From Deltaproteobacteria bacterium (GTDB lineage Bacteria; Desulfobacterota; Desulfuromonadia; Geobacterales; Geobacteraceae): DNA of 64,000 nucleotides. The notes below the pieces were generated by a model, which ran no database searches, had not been told where the DNA came from, and saw nothing but the letters and a program-made list of their open reading frames with translations. The position numbers were made by a program, and so were the translations under genes. Position 1 is the stretch's first letter. Each line of letters opens with the position of its first letter. Where the stretch lies: NCBI GenBank assembly GCA_009668975.1, contig SBEG01000005.1, positions 62,001-126,000 of the forward strand, in the 5' to 3' direction. Shown here in pieces: positions 18,286-27,575 of the stretch.

Positions 18286-19866
18286 TCATCCTTTTTCGAT
18301 TGCAAGCAGAATTGAAAACTCATCTTTACTTCCAGGCCGTCTGATCTGTGAATTATAGCGGCTCTTGAATACCAAAAAGGGTGAAAAGCTTATTTCCTTC
18401 TGCGCTAACGGCATGGATATCTTGAGATTGCTTTTGATATTTTTGCGTGTTTCATTCAAAGATTTGATAAATGAATTGCTGAATTCGCCATATACCTCAT
18501 ATTGTATGCGGCCGACGTGAGTCTTCCCTTTTGTCCCAAGGGTGAATGCATAGGTGTCCGTCAGATCTCCAGTAATAAGATGTTTGGAATTTCTTGCAGA
18601 CAGGCAAGGTAAGACTGCCATGTCAGTGAATATCATATGCGGGGAAAAAGAGAGGAGTGATTCGACCTGTTCCGTCTGTTTTGAGACGGGATCGATCTTC
18701 TGTTTCAGTCTTCCTTGAAAACCCCAGTCATGGATGCCGTGTCGATACCCAATGCTCCCTGAAAAAGTATCCTCTTCGACGCGTCCGGCAATACCTTGAA
18801 CATTTTCTGAGCGAGTAGTCCTGAGCTGCTGCCGGTATTCAATGCCAAGAGGAAATCGGGCAAATCCCTTGTACGAATAAGATAGCACTCCTTCGAATAC
18901 ACGTGACTCTTTCTGTGTTGCAACCCCAATAGTGCTCATTTCGTCTTGGCTGAGAGTCATCGCAATGGAATGCGAAGGCAAGTCAACCATAGAACTCAAA
19001 GAATAGCGGACGGAGTCCTTCCTTCGCTGCGATTCCCGCAACATGCTGTATTCCGTTATGGGGCGCTTGTATGCAGCGTCGTATCCAAAGCCCCCGATCT
19101 TTCCCTTGAGCCTGAATTCATACCCGCTGCCACGGGCCGAATCATATCGTTTAGCCGATTCAGGCATCGACAGGTTTAATCCTGTTTCTGCAACTATTTT
19201 TCCCGCTAAAGGATCTATCTGCGTCGAAAATCTCGCAATACCGCCTGTCGCCGGCGAACTATTCGCCTGTGCCACCGAAGACATGGCTACCGACTCTGTC
19301 TTTGCGACGGTAGCCTGAACCGTCACCTTTTTGGAAAAAAGTCCTGCTTGCGTACTTGCTCCCGTTAGGAGGGTCTTCTGCTCGGCTTTTATACCCTTTG
19401 TTCCGAGTGCGGCATTACCGGCGCTAATTGCCGTGAAAAAGTTAAAAAACAGTGAGTTGCCCGAAACTTCCGATTGAAAAGAAAATTTGGCCCCCCTATT
19501 TGTATGGTTGCAATAGGGAAAGAAAAGCCCCATCTCTCTTATGCTGCCCATTTCCGCACGGAGGGAGTAGGCATCTTTATGGTAGGTGCTCCTCTGAACA
19601 AAGGAGGAGCCAGGAATTTCTCCTGCAATTGACGGCAGGAAGACAAAGTCCGTAATCCAGGGATTTGCCGCACTAGCCTGCCTGGAGAAGGTTGCGTCCG
19701 CTGAGTGGGTAGAGGGGCCGGCAGAAAAATCGATCCGCGGTGCAGGAGCGGGTGATTGCCCTTCTTCACCGGAGCAGGCTGGAGTTGCGCATAGCGTCAG
19801 AAGGAGTGCAATCCACAACGCAGGGAAAAAAATCTGTGTGTCAGTGAAAAACCTGATGCGCGCCAT
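18286..19866 (-). CDS. Exported protein, probable outer-membrane beta-barrel
   Basis: A 526-residue protein with an N-terminal signal sequence (hydrophobic FFPALWIALLLTLC) followed by a Pro-rich segment. The rest is poor in Cys and rich in alternating hydrophobic/polar strands separated by polar turns, ending in a hydrophobic strand, as in outer-membrane barrels. I do not recognise a named family. The start at 19866 is chosen because the signal peptide begins there; the frame extends to 19926. Only about 40 bases separate it from a strong terminator-like hairpin after the Pal-like gene, so it may depend on read-through. Confidence 0.75.
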   Translation of the reverse strand: MARIRFFTDTQIFFPALWIALLLTLCATPACSGEEGQSPAPAPRIDFSAGPSTHSADATFSRQASAANPWITDFVFLPSIAGEIPGSSFVQRSTYHKDAYSLRAEMGSIREMGLFFPYCNHTNRGAKFSFQSEVSGNSLFFNFFTAISAGNAALGTKGIKAEQKTLLTGASTQAGLFSKKVTVQATVAKTESVAMSSVAQANSSPATGGIARFSTQIDPLAGKIVAETGLNLSMPESAKRYDSARGSGYEFRLKGKIGGFGYDAAYKRPITEYSMLRESQRRKDSVRYSLSSMVDLPSHSIAMTLSQDEMSTIGVATQKESRVFEGVLSYSYKGFARFPLGIEYRQQLRTTRSENVQGIAGRVEEDTFSGSIGYRHGIHDWGFQGRLKQKIDPVSKQTEQVESLLSFSPHMIFTDMAVLPCLSARNSKHLITGDLTDTYAFTLGTKGKTHVGRIQYEVYGEFSNSFIKSLNETRKNIKSNLKISMPLAQKEISFSPFLVFKSRYNSQIRRPGSKDEFSILLAIEKG

Positions 19867-19907
19867 TGGGTTCCCTGTTGAAAAGGTAATGATTCTGGTG
19901 CACCGGT

Positions 19908-19936
19908 AAAAAAATGGGGGCGGCAATCCGCCCCCG
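19908..19936 (-). terminator. Rho-independent terminator after the Pal-like gene
   Basis: On the minus strand a GC-rich stem (GGGGGCGG, loop ATT, then CCGCCCCC) is followed by seven T residues. It lies 13 bases after the stop of the OmpA-domain lipoprotein gene and just before the next gene on the same strand. Confidence 0.85.
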
Positions 19937-19948
19937 GAAACAACCTAT

Positions 19949-20494
19949 TTACTGTACGACAAATTCAGCCCGGCGGTTTTTTGCCCATGCTTGTTCATTA
20001 TGCCCTGGGTCCGCGGGATTTTCCTCACCGTAACTGATTATGGAAACACGTGACGGGTCTGCTCCGAGAGTAATTACGTATTTCATGACGGATTTGGCCC
20101 GATTTTCACCAAGGGCAAGGTTATAGGAGTCGGAACCGCGCTCGTCGGTATGCCCTTCGATACTGATTTTCGTTCCTTGATTTGCTTTCATCCATTCGTA
20201 GTTTTTCTGTATCGCCTCACGTGCAGCGCCACTGAGAACCCAGGAGTCGAAATCAAAATAGACAGGGACAAGGGTTGTTTTCGCTTTTGCTGCATCCGCA
20301 CTTTCTGACTCATCAGAATAAGGAATCGCCTCGTTTGAGCTGATCAGGGAATCTTCACTACCAGCAATAGTGCCAGTGCTTGATTTGTCCGGCACCAACT
20401 CCTCATCGGGAATGGTTGACCGCTTTGTGCAACCGGCAGCAAGAAAGGCAAAAACCGCAAAAAGAACGCAACAGTACATCGACCATTTTTTCAT
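19949..20494 (-). CDS. OmpA-domain (Pal-like) lipoprotein
   Basis: Outer-membrane lipoprotein that binds peptidoglycan. The signal peptide ends in the lipobox LAAGC, followed by a disordered Ser/Glu-rich linker and a C-terminal OmpA domain (about residues 85-181) with YFDFDSWVLSGAA, ISIEGHTDERGSDSYNLALG and NRRAEFVV. At 181 residues it matches Pal. The start at 20494 has GGAGG seven bases upstream. No tol genes lie nearby, so it may be a Pal paralogue. Confidence 0.92.
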   Translation of the reverse strand: MKKWSMYCCVLFAVFAFLAAGCTKRSTIPDEELVPDKSSTGTIAGSEDSLISSNEAIPYSDESESADAAKAKTTLVPVYFDFDSWVLSGAAREAIQKNYEWMKANQGTKISIEGHTDERGSDSYNLALGENRAKSVMKYVITLGADPSRVSIISYGEENPADPGHNEQAWAKNRRAEFVVQ

Positions 20495-20613
20495 GGATTC
20501 CTCCGGAATATATTGTACGGGCCCCGGCATAGAGTAATGCAGGGTACTCGCAGCAGTATGAAAGTGAGCGCTTCCAGCCAAAGTCTTTGGACAAGAAACT
20601 ATTGTTCTTCGTT

Positions 20614-20982
20614 TCAGGAGCAGAAGCTGATTGTTGTGAGCAACGATATCTTTGGAGGGACGATAATTTCCGCATACACTTCCAGAGGCGCTTTGAACGG
20701 CTCGGAAAAGTTGCAGAGTGCGGCAGCGGGTGAAGAGGTCTTGAGCAACTGGGCAAAACAGAGGTTTTCTTGTTTTGCGTAGGAAGCCTTGGGAGGTTTG
20801 TGGGCGCTAATTCCGTGTTTGCAACTGTCCTCAGCGAGATACGCGGGGGTAAACGAAGCAGACATTTCCTGTAACGGTTCCAGAAATGCTCTCTGCAGAT
20901 AATAGTTCCCGGCCTTCATGTTGACGATCGCCAAGATCATGATCACTGCCGCGGTATTTCGGAACCATCTGGAAGTATACAT
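20614..20982 (-). CDS. Hypothetical small exported or membrane-anchored protein
   Basis: A 122-residue frame with one hydrophobic N-terminal segment (NTAAVIMILAIVNMKAG) and a polar remainder containing several Cys and a PP motif. It lies upstream of the Pal-like gene on the same strand. The ribosome-binding site is weak (no clear AGGAGG) and I recognise no family, so it may be a chance frame. Confidence 0.4.
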   Translation of the reverse strand: MYTSRWFRNTAAVIMILAIVNMKAGNYYLQRAFLEPLQEMSASFTPAYLAEDSCKHGISAHKPPKASYAKQENLCFAQLLKTSSPAAALCNFSEPFKAPLEVYAEIIVPPKISLLTTISFCS

Positions 20983-21095
20983 ATTTGCCCGTTTGAAAGT
21001 GTGTTGTGAAGTGCGTACTATTGTCGATCTGGACAGGACTTGTCAAGCAAAACAATAAGTGTTCCCGGCTGGTTATAACCTCAGGCAATTACCGA

Positions 21096-21749
21096 TCAGG
21101 CTTTATTGCCCTTCTGGCCATAGCTGGCAAACTTCTCGATCACCCGGGACATTTCCCCTTCCGGAACAATGACCGGCGCACCGATACATTTCGCCTGGTA
21201 ATAGATTTGGGCAACCAGTTCGATCTCCTCGGCCACGGCAAAGGCGGTCGCCAGGTTCGCTCCGACAGTCACCAGTCCGTGGTTTGCCAGCAGCACGGCA
21301 TTATAGTCAGCGATGGTTTCCGCGACGTGTACCGCCAGTTCTTTGCTGCCGAAGGTGGCGTAGGGCGCCAGCGGCACCTTGTGGCCGGAAAACGCCACCA
21401 GATAGTGAACGGCGGGAATCTCCCAGTGGAGACAGGCCATGGTCGTGGCATAGACCGAATGGGTGTGGACCACCGCCCGGATCCCGGGCCGTTGCCGGTA
21501 GAGGGACAGATGGAACCCCAGTTCGCTTGACGGCTTCCGCGTACCTTCCACGGCTGCACCGCTCAGATCGACCAGCGGCACATCCCCAGGTTCCATCTCC
21601 TCGTATTCGATCCCGCTCGGACTGATCGCCACCAGCCCCGCGTCCCGGTCGCAGATGCTCAGGTTACCGCCCGTTCCCGAAGTCAACCGCGCGGCAAGCA
21701 TTTTCCTGCCAAAGCGGACGATCTCGGTTCTTTCCTTTTCCAACAACAT
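21096..21749 (-). CDS. Class II aldolase/adducin family protein (FucA-like)
   Basis: Zinc-dependent aldolase of the L-fuculose-1-phosphate aldolase type (217 residues). The zinc ligands are visible in VVHTHSVYATTMA and the later NHGLVTVG; the acidic catalytic residue fits the SELGFHLSLYR stretch. The N-terminal SGTGGNLSICD loop is the phosphate-binding region. GGGAGG lies six bases before the ATG. The true substrate is unknown; it could also be a methylthioribulose-phosphate or ribulose-phosphate-type member. It follows srkA on the same strand. Confidence 0.88.
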   Translation of the reverse strand: MLLEKERTEIVRFGRKMLAARLTSGTGGNLSICDRDAGLVAISPSGIEYEEMEPGDVPLVDLSGAAVEGTRKPSSELGFHLSLYRQRPGIRAVVHTHSVYATTMACLHWEIPAVHYLVAFSGHKVPLAPYATFGSKELAVHVAETIADYNAVLLANHGLVTVGANLATAFAVAEEIELVAQIYYQAKCIGAPVIVPEGEMSRVIEKFASYGQKGNKA

Positions 21750-21794
21750 TTCCTACCTCCCGATTGGTCTTTACCTCAAAACAACTCCCTGCAC

Positions 21795-22781
21795 TTACGG
21801 CAGTTCCAGCGGCGGTTCCGCAAGGGCGGCCAACTGCTCACGCAGCGCCAGAATATGCTCTCCCCAGTAGCGGACGGTATTGAACCAGGGGAAGGTCTGG
21901 GGAAACATGGGGTCTTCCCAGCGTGCCGCAAGCCAGGCACTGTAGTGGAGCATGCGCAGAGCCCGCAGCGCTTCGACCAGCAGCAGCTCCCGGTGCTGAA
22001 AATCACAGAACTCCCGGTAGCCCTCCACCAGCGCCGCCAGCTGGGCATTGCGGCGCGAGGGCTCTCCCGACAGCATCATCCAGAGATCCTGCACCGCCGG
22101 AGCCATGCGGGCATCGTCAAAATCGACGAAATGGGGCGCGTCGGAACGCCAGAGGATATTTCCCGCATGGCAATCGCCATGGGTGCGGATGAAGCGCACC
22201 GTGCCGGCCGCGGCAAAGGCCTCTTCAACTCCCGCCAGGAGCTGGCTGGTTACCGCCTCATAACTCGCCCGGTACTCATCAGGAATGCAGCGCTCAGCCA
22301 CCAGGGCGACGCTCGCCCGGCCGAAGCTCGCCACATCCAGCACCGGCCGGTGCTGGAAGGGCCGGATCGCGCCAATCCGGTGAATGCGTCCCAGTGCATG
22401 GCCGAGAGTGCAGAGATTGTCCAGGTTGTCGAACTCGGGCGCATGTCCGCCCTGACGCGGGTAGAGAGCGAAGCGGAAACCGTCCTGCCGGAACAGGCTT
22501 TCGCCGTGGGTATTCCGCCAAGGTGCAACCACCGGCAGTTCGTGCTCGGCAAGTTCGAGACAGAACGCATGTTCCTCGAGAATCTGGACGTCACTCCAGC
22601 GATTGGGGCGGTAAAACTTCACAATAAAGGGATCAGCATCTTCAACACCAACCTGGTAGACGCGATTTTCATAGCTGTTCAGCGCCAGGGTCCGGCAGTC
22701 ACAGCGAAAACCGCGGCTTTCCACCGCATCCATGATAAAGCCGGGGGTCAGGGTCTGAAACGGATGGGGACTCTCGGACAT
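21795..22781 (-). CDS. srkA: Stress response kinase SrkA (YihE/RdoA)
   Basis: Eukaryotic-like protein kinase of the aminoglycoside-phosphotransferase fold, 328 residues as in E. coli SrkA. The catalytic loop THGDCHAGNILW and the metal-binding FVDFDDARMAP are intact; the N-terminal LNSYENRVYQVG is the glycine-loop equivalent. In E. coli it counteracts envelope-stress-induced death; the role here is by homology. It precedes the aldolase gene with a 45-base gap. Confidence 0.93.
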   Translation of the reverse strand: MSESPHPFQTLTPGFIMDAVESRGFRCDCRTLALNSYENRVYQVGVEDADPFIVKFYRPNRWSDVQILEEHAFCLELAEHELPVVAPWRNTHGESLFRQDGFRFALYPRQGGHAPEFDNLDNLCTLGHALGRIHRIGAIRPFQHRPVLDVASFGRASVALVAERCIPDEYRASYEAVTSQLLAGVEEAFAAAGTVRFIRTHGDCHAGNILWRSDAPHFVDFDDARMAPAVQDLWMMLSGEPSRRNAQLAALVEGYREFCDFQHRELLLVEALRALRMLHYSAWLAARWEDPMFPQTFPWFNTVRYWGEHILALREQLAALAEPPLELP

Positions 22782-22800
22782 CGGTCCTCTCTTTCTGTTT

Positions 22801-22822
22801 AGGAGTCTGTCGGACTCCCAGG
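22801..22822. repeat. Terminal segment of a GAGTCTGTCGGACT repeat
   Basis: AGGAGTCTGTCGGACTCCCA matches, in the opposite direction, the segment at 58077-58097 (AAGTCCGACAGACTCCTAG). The 14-base core AGTCTGTCGGACT is shared. It looks like one end of a short dispersed element upstream of srkA. Confidence 0.55.
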
Positions 22823-23001
22823 AAATGGAACAGTGCGGTTAGATTCGAGAGACACTATACCATCAATGCCCTGCGCGAGAAAGGAGAAGGATAGTTGATT
22901 TCCCAAAGCAAAGCCCGTACGCCGAAATTCCCGGAACTTTTTTCCCGGAGTGCCTGTCTAAAATACATCAAGACATGACACAAACAGAATGGGAGGGCAT
23001 C

Positions 23002-23769
23002 ATGAAAATCATTGCGGTATTTGCGTTACTCGTGGGAATCACTACGAGTGCTCAGGCGGGTACCATCGGCAGCGACGTGGAGGTGCAGGTGCGGACGGAC
23101 AACGGCAGAACGCTCCCCCTCTACCCGGCAGCATCGGCAAGCGAGGCAAAGCGCGCCTATGCCGAGGCGGTGAAGGGTGAAAATTACAGCATCCTGGTGC
23201 GCAACCGGCTCAACCGCCGCATCGGCATTGTCGTCGCAGTTGACGGCAGGAACATCATTTCGGGCAAGAAATCCTGGCTGCGCAACAACGAACGGATGTA
23301 CATACTGGAACCCTACGGGTCAGGCGAATTCTCCGGCTGGCGCACCGGCAGCGATCGCATCAACCGCTTCTACTTCACCTCTGCGGCCGATTCCTATGCC
23401 GCTTCGTTCCGGGACGAATCGGCCATGGGCGTCATTGCCGTAGCGGTCTACCCGGAAGTGCGCCGCTACGATCCACCCTGGTATGACTCTTTCCAGGAAA
23501 TGAATCGCGACAAAGGAGCCCGTTCCGCGGCGCCGTCCGCTCGCGCGGAGGAGAAGAGCGCCGGCACCGGCTACGGCCGGGAGGAATATTCACCATCGAC
23601 AGTCGTGGCATTCGAACCGGAATCACACGCGCTCGAGAAAATTTTCCTGAAATACGAGTGGCGCGCCACTCTCTGCAAAAAAGGCATTATCCGCTGCGGC
23701 TGGAAACGGGAACCAGACAACCGCCTGTGGGATGAGGACGGTTTTGCCCCACCCCCCGGACGCTACTGA
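23002..23769 (+). CDS. Secreted protein of unknown function
   Basis: A 255-residue protein with a signal peptide ending in AQA-G. The first half resembles a beta-rich domain (ILVRNRLNRRIGIVVAVDGR, YILEPYGSGEFSGWRTG), with patterns of proteins that describe a decorated surface or carbohydrate context, but I cannot name the family. Two Cys near the C-terminus (LCKKGIIRCGW) could form a disulfide. The ATG at 23002 has GGGAGG five bases upstream; the frame extends back to 22975. A strong terminator follows. Confidence 0.8.
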   Translation: MKIIAVFALLVGITTSAQAGTIGSDVEVQVRTDNGRTLPLYPAASASEAKRAYAEAVKGENYSILVRNRLNRRIGIVVAVDGRNIISGKKSWLRNNERMYILEPYGSGEFSGWRTGSDRINRFYFTSAADSYAASFRDESAMGVIAVAVYPEVRRYDPPWYDSFQEMNRDKGARSAAPSARAEEKSAGTGYGREEYSPSTVVAFEPESHALEKIFLKYEWRATLCKKGIIRCGWKREPDNRLWDEDGFAPPPGRY

Positions 23770-23810
23770 GCCGACTCCATCCAGACTGTTGAACTGAGTC
23801 CTGAAACCGA

Positions 23811-23837
23811 AAAACGCCCCATCCTGGGGCGTTTTTT
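23811..23837 (+). terminator. Rho-independent terminator
   Basis: AACGCCCC and GGGGCGTT pair around a five-base loop, followed by a run of six T. It lies about 40 bases after the stop of the secreted protein gene and insulates the yqaA-like gene. Confidence 0.9.
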
Positions 23838-23921
23838 ATCAATGCTATTTACAGGCACTTCGGCAACCGCTATGATCTCCAGGAACATGCAAACGATCCG
23901 TACCGAGAGGCAAAACCGGCA

Positions 23922-24371
23922 ATGGTTGATTTATTAAGCACTCACGGTTACCCGGCACTCTTCCTGCTGAGCTTCCTCGCCTCGACCATCCTCCCGCTTG
24001 GCTCTGAATGGCTGCTCGTGACACTGGTTGTGCAAGGTATGGATCCGCTGCTGTCCTTAGCAGTTGCCACGGCCGGAAACACCCTGGGGGCCTGCACGAC
24101 CTTCGCCATCGGGCTCTACGGAGGCCCGTTTCTCATCGAGCGGGTCCTCCGCATCAGCGCTGAATCACGATGCAAGGCGGAAAATTTTTTCGGAAAATAT
24201 GGGTTATGGTCCATCCTTTTTTCCTGGGTGCCGGTAGTGGGAGATCCCCTCTGTCTCGCGGCGGGAGCACTGCGGGTTCGATTCGGGATCTTCGTCGTCC
24301 TCGTTCTGATCGGTAAACTCGCCCGCTATGGAATAGTCAGCCTGATGGCCCTGAAATACCAAGGGCTCTGA
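23922..24371 (+). CDS. YqaA family inner-membrane protein (DedA-related)
   Basis: A 149-residue protein with four to five helices. The N-terminal [21 protein letters not shown] and later [18 protein letters not shown] blocks match the YqaA branch of the SNARE-associated/DedA (VTT) superfamily, linked to lipid flipping or membrane homeostasis. The ATG follows AACCGGCA with only a weak ribosome-binding site. Confidence 0.88.
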   Translation: MVDLLSTHGYPALFLLSFLASTILPLGSEWLLVTLVVQGMDPLLSLAVATAGNTLGACTTFAIGLYGGPFLIERVLRISAESRCKAENFFGKYGLWSILFSWVPVVGDPLCLAAGALRVRFGIFVVLVLIGKLARYGIVSLMALKYQGL

Positions 24372-24508
24372 TCAAGTTTTGCCTTAAAACCAAAGCCTTC
24401 CGGTCACGATTGCCGGAAATGCCAAGATGTGTTATCGTCTCACCTCACGGGAAGTACATCTTGCCCTGGCCCCACACTCAAAGACCTACCCATGAAGGAG
24501 AAATACCT

Positions 24509-24991
24509 ATGAACAGCTGTCCATGCGGAAGCGGAGCTTCCTTTGCGGATTGCTGCGAACCGGTCATAACCGGCGCGCAAAACGCTGAAACAGCGGAACA
24601 ATTGATGCGGGCGCGTTATTCGGCTTATACGAAAGTCGCAACCGATTTCATTTTCGAGAGCACCCATCCGGACCACCGGAAGGGCTATGATCACGAAGGA
24701 ACCAAGACCTGGGCGGAAAAATCCGAATGGCAGGGCCTCGAAATCATCGGCACTCAGGCAGGCGGCCCGAAAGATTCCGCCGGCGAGGTGGAATTCATTG
24801 CCCGCTTCCGCGAAAACGGCGTGCCGCGCACCCATCACGAATGCGGTCATTTCGAACGTGAGAATGGCCGCTGGTACTTTACCGACGGCAGCATCGTAAA
24901 ATCAAAGCCGATCATTGCAGACAAGGTCGGACGAAACGATCCCTGCCCCTGCGGCAGCGGCCTCAAGCACAAGAAATGCTGCGGAAAATGA
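24509..24991 (+). CDS. YchJ family protein with two SEC-C motifs
   Basis: A 160-residue cytoplasmic protein with zinc-binding SEC-C type motifs at both ends: [13 protein letters not shown] at the N-terminus and [13 protein letters not shown] at the C-terminus. The central domain ([20 protein letters not shown]) is the NTF2-like YchJ fold. The start at 24509 follows AAGGAG by nine bases and puts the Cys motif at residue 4 as in homologues. Function is unknown; SEC-C motifs bind zinc and proteins or nucleic acid. Confidence 0.93.
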   Translation: MNSCPCGSGASFADCCEPVITGAQNAETAEQLMRARYSAYTKVATDFIFESTHPDHRKGYDHEGTKTWAEKSEWQGLEIIGTQAGGPKDSAGEVEFIARFRENGVPRTHHECGHFERENGRWYFTDGSIVKSKPIIADKVGRNDPCPCGSGLKHKKCCGK

Positions 24992-25045
24992 CCTTACAGG
25001 AGATCCCCTGAACTCAGGGGATCCGGTCAAGTCCTTGGTACCTGC

Positions 25046-25098
25046 GATTGGGGACTTAAAGGCTTCCCCCCTGCCAAGGGGGGACTGAGGGGGGCACA
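25046..25098. repeat. G/C-run repeat, copy A
   Basis: The segment from CTTAAAGGCTT through CCCCCCTGCCAAGGGGGG and GAGGGGGG matches the copy at 26656-26700. The CCCCC/GGGGG arms form a hairpin. It lies between two convergent genes. Elements of this type are dispersed in many bacterial genomes. Confidence 0.7.
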
Positions 25099-25111
25099 GC
25101 ACAATTACTGG

Positions 25112-25516
25112 TCAGTGGCGGAATTGCCGCGAACAGACATCGAGGGCGGCATTCCGGTTTTCGTCCGCTGTTTGCCAGATATATTCAGGAGCGGAAAAAG
25201 CACCCGGTTGATTGGCCACCGGAGCACCATTGAGCTTGATATAACTCTCATATTCTTCTTCGGCTGCATCGACACACTTGACGTACGATTCCTGGAGTTT
25301 CTTCTCCTGATCATACTTTGCTTTTTCAATTCCAAGCTGGTCCTGCTTCATTCTTGGCAGGGCAAAGACAAAAAAATACGAAATCGACAGGACAAGAACG
25401 GTCAGAAGCGCCACGAGATACAGTGTCGGATCCAGTGTTTTCAGGACACTCTGCTCTGCACCGGTTTTTCCGGGGACAATTTCAACCGGTTCTTTCAGAT
25501 TGTTTTCTTCGCTCAT
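25112..25516 (-). CDS. Hypothetical single-span membrane protein
   Basis: A 134-residue protein with a Glu-rich cytoplasmic N-terminus, one helix (LYLVALLTVLVLSISYFFVFAL) and a charged, probably coiled-coil C-terminal domain with two Cys. I recognise no family. The ATG follows GGCGGGAA. It is the last gene of a run of minus-strand genes. Confidence 0.7.
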   Translation of the reverse strand: MSEENNLKEPVEIVPGKTGAEQSVLKTLDPTLYLVALLTVLVLSISYFFVFALPRMKQDQLGIEKAKYDQEKKLQESYVKCVDAAEEEYESYIKLNGAPVANQPGAFSAPEYIWQTADENRNAALDVCSRQFRH

Positions 25517-25654
25517 AGATTTCCCGCCTCACGAATCTATCTGGTGTCCAGATTGTAAACCACTTGTTTCACATCCGGAGTTTCCCGATGGAAACTATCT
25601 GGAACTTATCTTTCGTGCATTCCAGCATACCGCTGAAATGTGCATTTTCAATAA

Positions 25655-25987
25655 TCACCCGGAATTTTTGCTGAATAGAGAAGCCTCATTCCGCTCCGTT
25701 TCCGTTAAAAGGCATTTCCCGGCGCGCGTCAACCGCTTGATTTCCGCTTCTCTCCGGCCGGCGCTGCTCCTGGTGTGCCCGGTTTCCAGATACAGCAGCT
25801 GTTCCGGTCTGCGACCGTGAAAATACTTGGCACCCCGGCCGGTTGCATGCTGGCGCAAGCGCCTGGCCGGGTCAGTGGTGATTCCGGTGTAGAGGGAGCT
25901 GTCGGAACAAAGAATGATATAAACCTGCCAGTTCACGAAATCCCTCTCACCGGTTGGCGTTTCTTCCTTCAGCATCTTGCTGTTCAT
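25655..25987 (-). CDS. GIY-YIG nuclease domain protein (UPF0213/YhbQ type)
   Basis: Small GIY-YIG superfamily protein: WQVYIILCSDSSLYTGIT gives the GIY-YIG equivalent, RRLRQHATGRGAKYF the catalytic Arg region and RREAEIKRL the conserved Glu helix. Members act on DNA ends or nicks. The frame is open to 26062 and overlaps the RNase H stop; the real start is uncertain, with ATG at 26038, 25987 or 25975 all lacking a strong ribosome-binding site. It may be translated with the RNase H gene upstream. Confidence 0.87.
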   Translation of the reverse strand: MNSKMLKEETPTGERDFVNWQVYIILCSDSSLYTGITTDPARRLRQHATGRGAKYFHGRRPEQLLYLETGHTRSSAGRREAEIKRLTRAGKCLLTETERNEASLFSKNSG

Positions 25988-26052
25988 CCCATAAAAAGCT
26001 TTTGCCACAAAGTGGCAAACAGCAGTTATTAGATTCATGCTTTCAGAACAGC

Positions 26053-26589
26053 TCACTTCCATTCGCCAGATTCGGCAAGCCAGCTGCGCAAGGCTTTCCG
26101 CGCCGCCTGATCGACCAGGGAAAAGATCCGCTGCACGGTGTCATGCGAGCTGGCCCGGGAGTGCCCCGCGACCTTAACCAGTTCGAATGCGAGCAAATCA
26201 GAGGCGGCGTACCAGGCGCGATAAAGGGAGGCATTGGCCAGCAACTTCCCCGAACTTCGGGAAAGAAACTGCCGAGACTCCAGGTCGGCCCGCCTGGCCG
26301 GCAGCCCGGTCAGGCACTGGGAATCGGTATAAATCCTCAGATTCCCAAGAGTTGCGCCACAAGATTCCCTCTGATACTGCTCCAATGCCCACAAAGCCGT
26401 CTGGATTTCAAGCCTGGTCGATGAAGTAGCGGTAAACCTCTTGAACCGGATTCGTGCGGCGATGCCCGCCCGATCGATGTCCTGTAAAGCACTTTCGAGG
26501 TTGGACGCAGACAGAAGCAAACAGGCGCCGACCCCGCATTTCAGCTGGGGATTCGAGCTTACATCGCTGAAAAGTGCAACATTATTCAT
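26053..26589 (-). CDS. Ribonuclease H-fold protein
   Basis: A 178-residue RNase H-like protein. The four acidic catalytic positions can be read as LFSDVSSNP, RLEIQTALWALE, IYTDSQCL and VDQAARKAL, with the conserved His region KVAGHSRASSHDTVQRIFS. It differs from classical RnhA in its N-terminal part, so it is a divergent branch. It probably cuts RNA in RNA-DNA hybrids. It lies upstream of the GIY-YIG gene on the same strand. Confidence 0.85.
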   Translation of the reverse strand: MNNVALFSDVSSNPQLKCGVGACLLLSASNLESALQDIDRAGIAARIRFKRFTATSSTRLEIQTALWALEQYQRESCGATLGNLRIYTDSQCLTGLPARRADLESRQFLSRSSGKLLANASLYRAWYAASDLLAFELVKVAGHSRASSHDTVQRIFSLVDQAARKALRSWLAESGEWK

Positions 26590-26655
26590 AGGAAAACCGA
26601 ACCCCCTGTAACAGATGTTTCTTCGCAGGCAACCCCTCCAAACCTTGACAGGGGA

Positions 26656-26700
26656 GGCTTAAAGGCTTTCCCCCTGTCAAGGGGGGATCGAGGGGGGTTG
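26656..26700. repeat. G/C-run repeat, copy B
   Basis: GGCTTAAAGGCTTTCCCCC TGTC AAGGGGGGATCGAGGGGGG: about 40 of 45 bases match copy A at 25046-25098. It sits in the gap between the VF530 and RNase H genes. A partial extra copy of the CTTGACAGGGG arm precedes it at 26634-26649. Confidence 0.7.
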
Positions 26701-26792
26701 ATTTCAGGTGTTTCAAGGCACTAGTGGAAAAAGCAGCGGGAAAGAGTTGCTGCTTGACGGAAAAACAAATGTTGCCGCAGCAGGCCGGAAAA

Positions 26793-27014
26793 TCACTCCA
26801 ACTTCCAGCGCAGGTACAGCTCTTCAACCTTATCCCTGGCCCAGGGCGTCCTCCGCAGGAACTTCAAGCTGGAGGCGATACTCGGGTTTTGGGTAAAACA
26901 ACGGATCTCGATATGCCTGCCCAGTTCCTCCCAGCCAAACTCCGTCACCAGCTCGGTGACCATCATCTTCAGGGTTATGCCGTGCAGGATATCGACCGGT
27001 TGTTGCTCACTCAT
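26793..27014 (-). CDS. VF530 family protein (DUF2132)
   Basis: A 73-residue protein matching the VF530 family almost end to end: [28 protein letters not shown] and [18 protein letters not shown]. The family is a small helical, putative DNA-binding fold of unknown function. It lies in a minus-strand run of small conserved genes. Confidence 0.92.
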   Translation of the reverse strand: MSEQQPVDILHGITLKMMVTELVTEFGWEELGRHIEIRCFTQNPSIASSLKFLRRTPWARDKVEELYLRWKLE

Positions 27015-27046
27015 GTATCGTACCTCAAAATCAGGGAAGTCAGCTG

Positions 27047-27538
27047 TTAAGGATTGTTATTATTCTTTTGCGGTTGCTTTTGCCCCAAGGTGAGGCCGCG
27101 AATGAAATTCCTCAGGAACTGGTCGCCGCACTGCTTGTAATTTCGATGCTCAACCGAGCGAAACATGGCTGAAAGCTGTGATTTCGAAATAACTACCCCA
27201 GCCAGTTTGAGGATTTCGATCATCGCTTCATCATTCAGTTCCAGGGCGATTCTGAGCTTGCGCAGAATAAGGTTATTGGTCAGTGCCTCCGCCGCCGCCA
27301 GGCCGTCAGCGGTTGGTTGCCCCTGCCTGCCGCGCCGATACACTATCAAACCATCAAGGAAATAGCCCATCACCGCATCGTCGCAGGCCACGAAACCCTG
27401 CTCTTCCTCTTTCTTCAAAAACTTCAAGGCCTCGGCCGGTCCGATTTCATACCCGGCCAGGGCAAATATTTCCGTCATGGTGACGCCGTTCAGGTTCAAA
27501 GCGTATCGGAGTCGACGGAGAAGATCGTTATTGGTCAT
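27047..27538 (-). CDS. YehS family protein (DUF1456)
   Basis: A 163-residue protein built of two copies of the DUF1456 helical domain: [20 protein letters not shown] and [20 protein letters not shown]. The C-terminus ends in an unusual Asn run (NNNN). The ATG at 27538 is preferred over an upstream TTG. Function unknown. Confidence 0.9.
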   Translation of the reverse strand: MTNNDLLRRLRYALNLNGVTMTEIFALAGYEIGPAEALKFLKKEEEQGFVACDDAVMGYFLDGLIVYRRGRQGQPTADGLAAAEALTNNLILRKLRIALELNDEAMIEILKLAGVVISKSQLSAMFRSVEHRNYKQCGDQFLRNFIRGLTLGQKQPQKNNNNP

Positions 27539-27575
27539 TGTCAAAATCCTTTATCTGTGGGCCAGCAGAATGAAC

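Noticed and set aside
20495-21095. Additional plus-strand open frames near 20513-20782
   Set aside because: They overlap the minus-strand candidate, have no family match and no ribosome-binding site.
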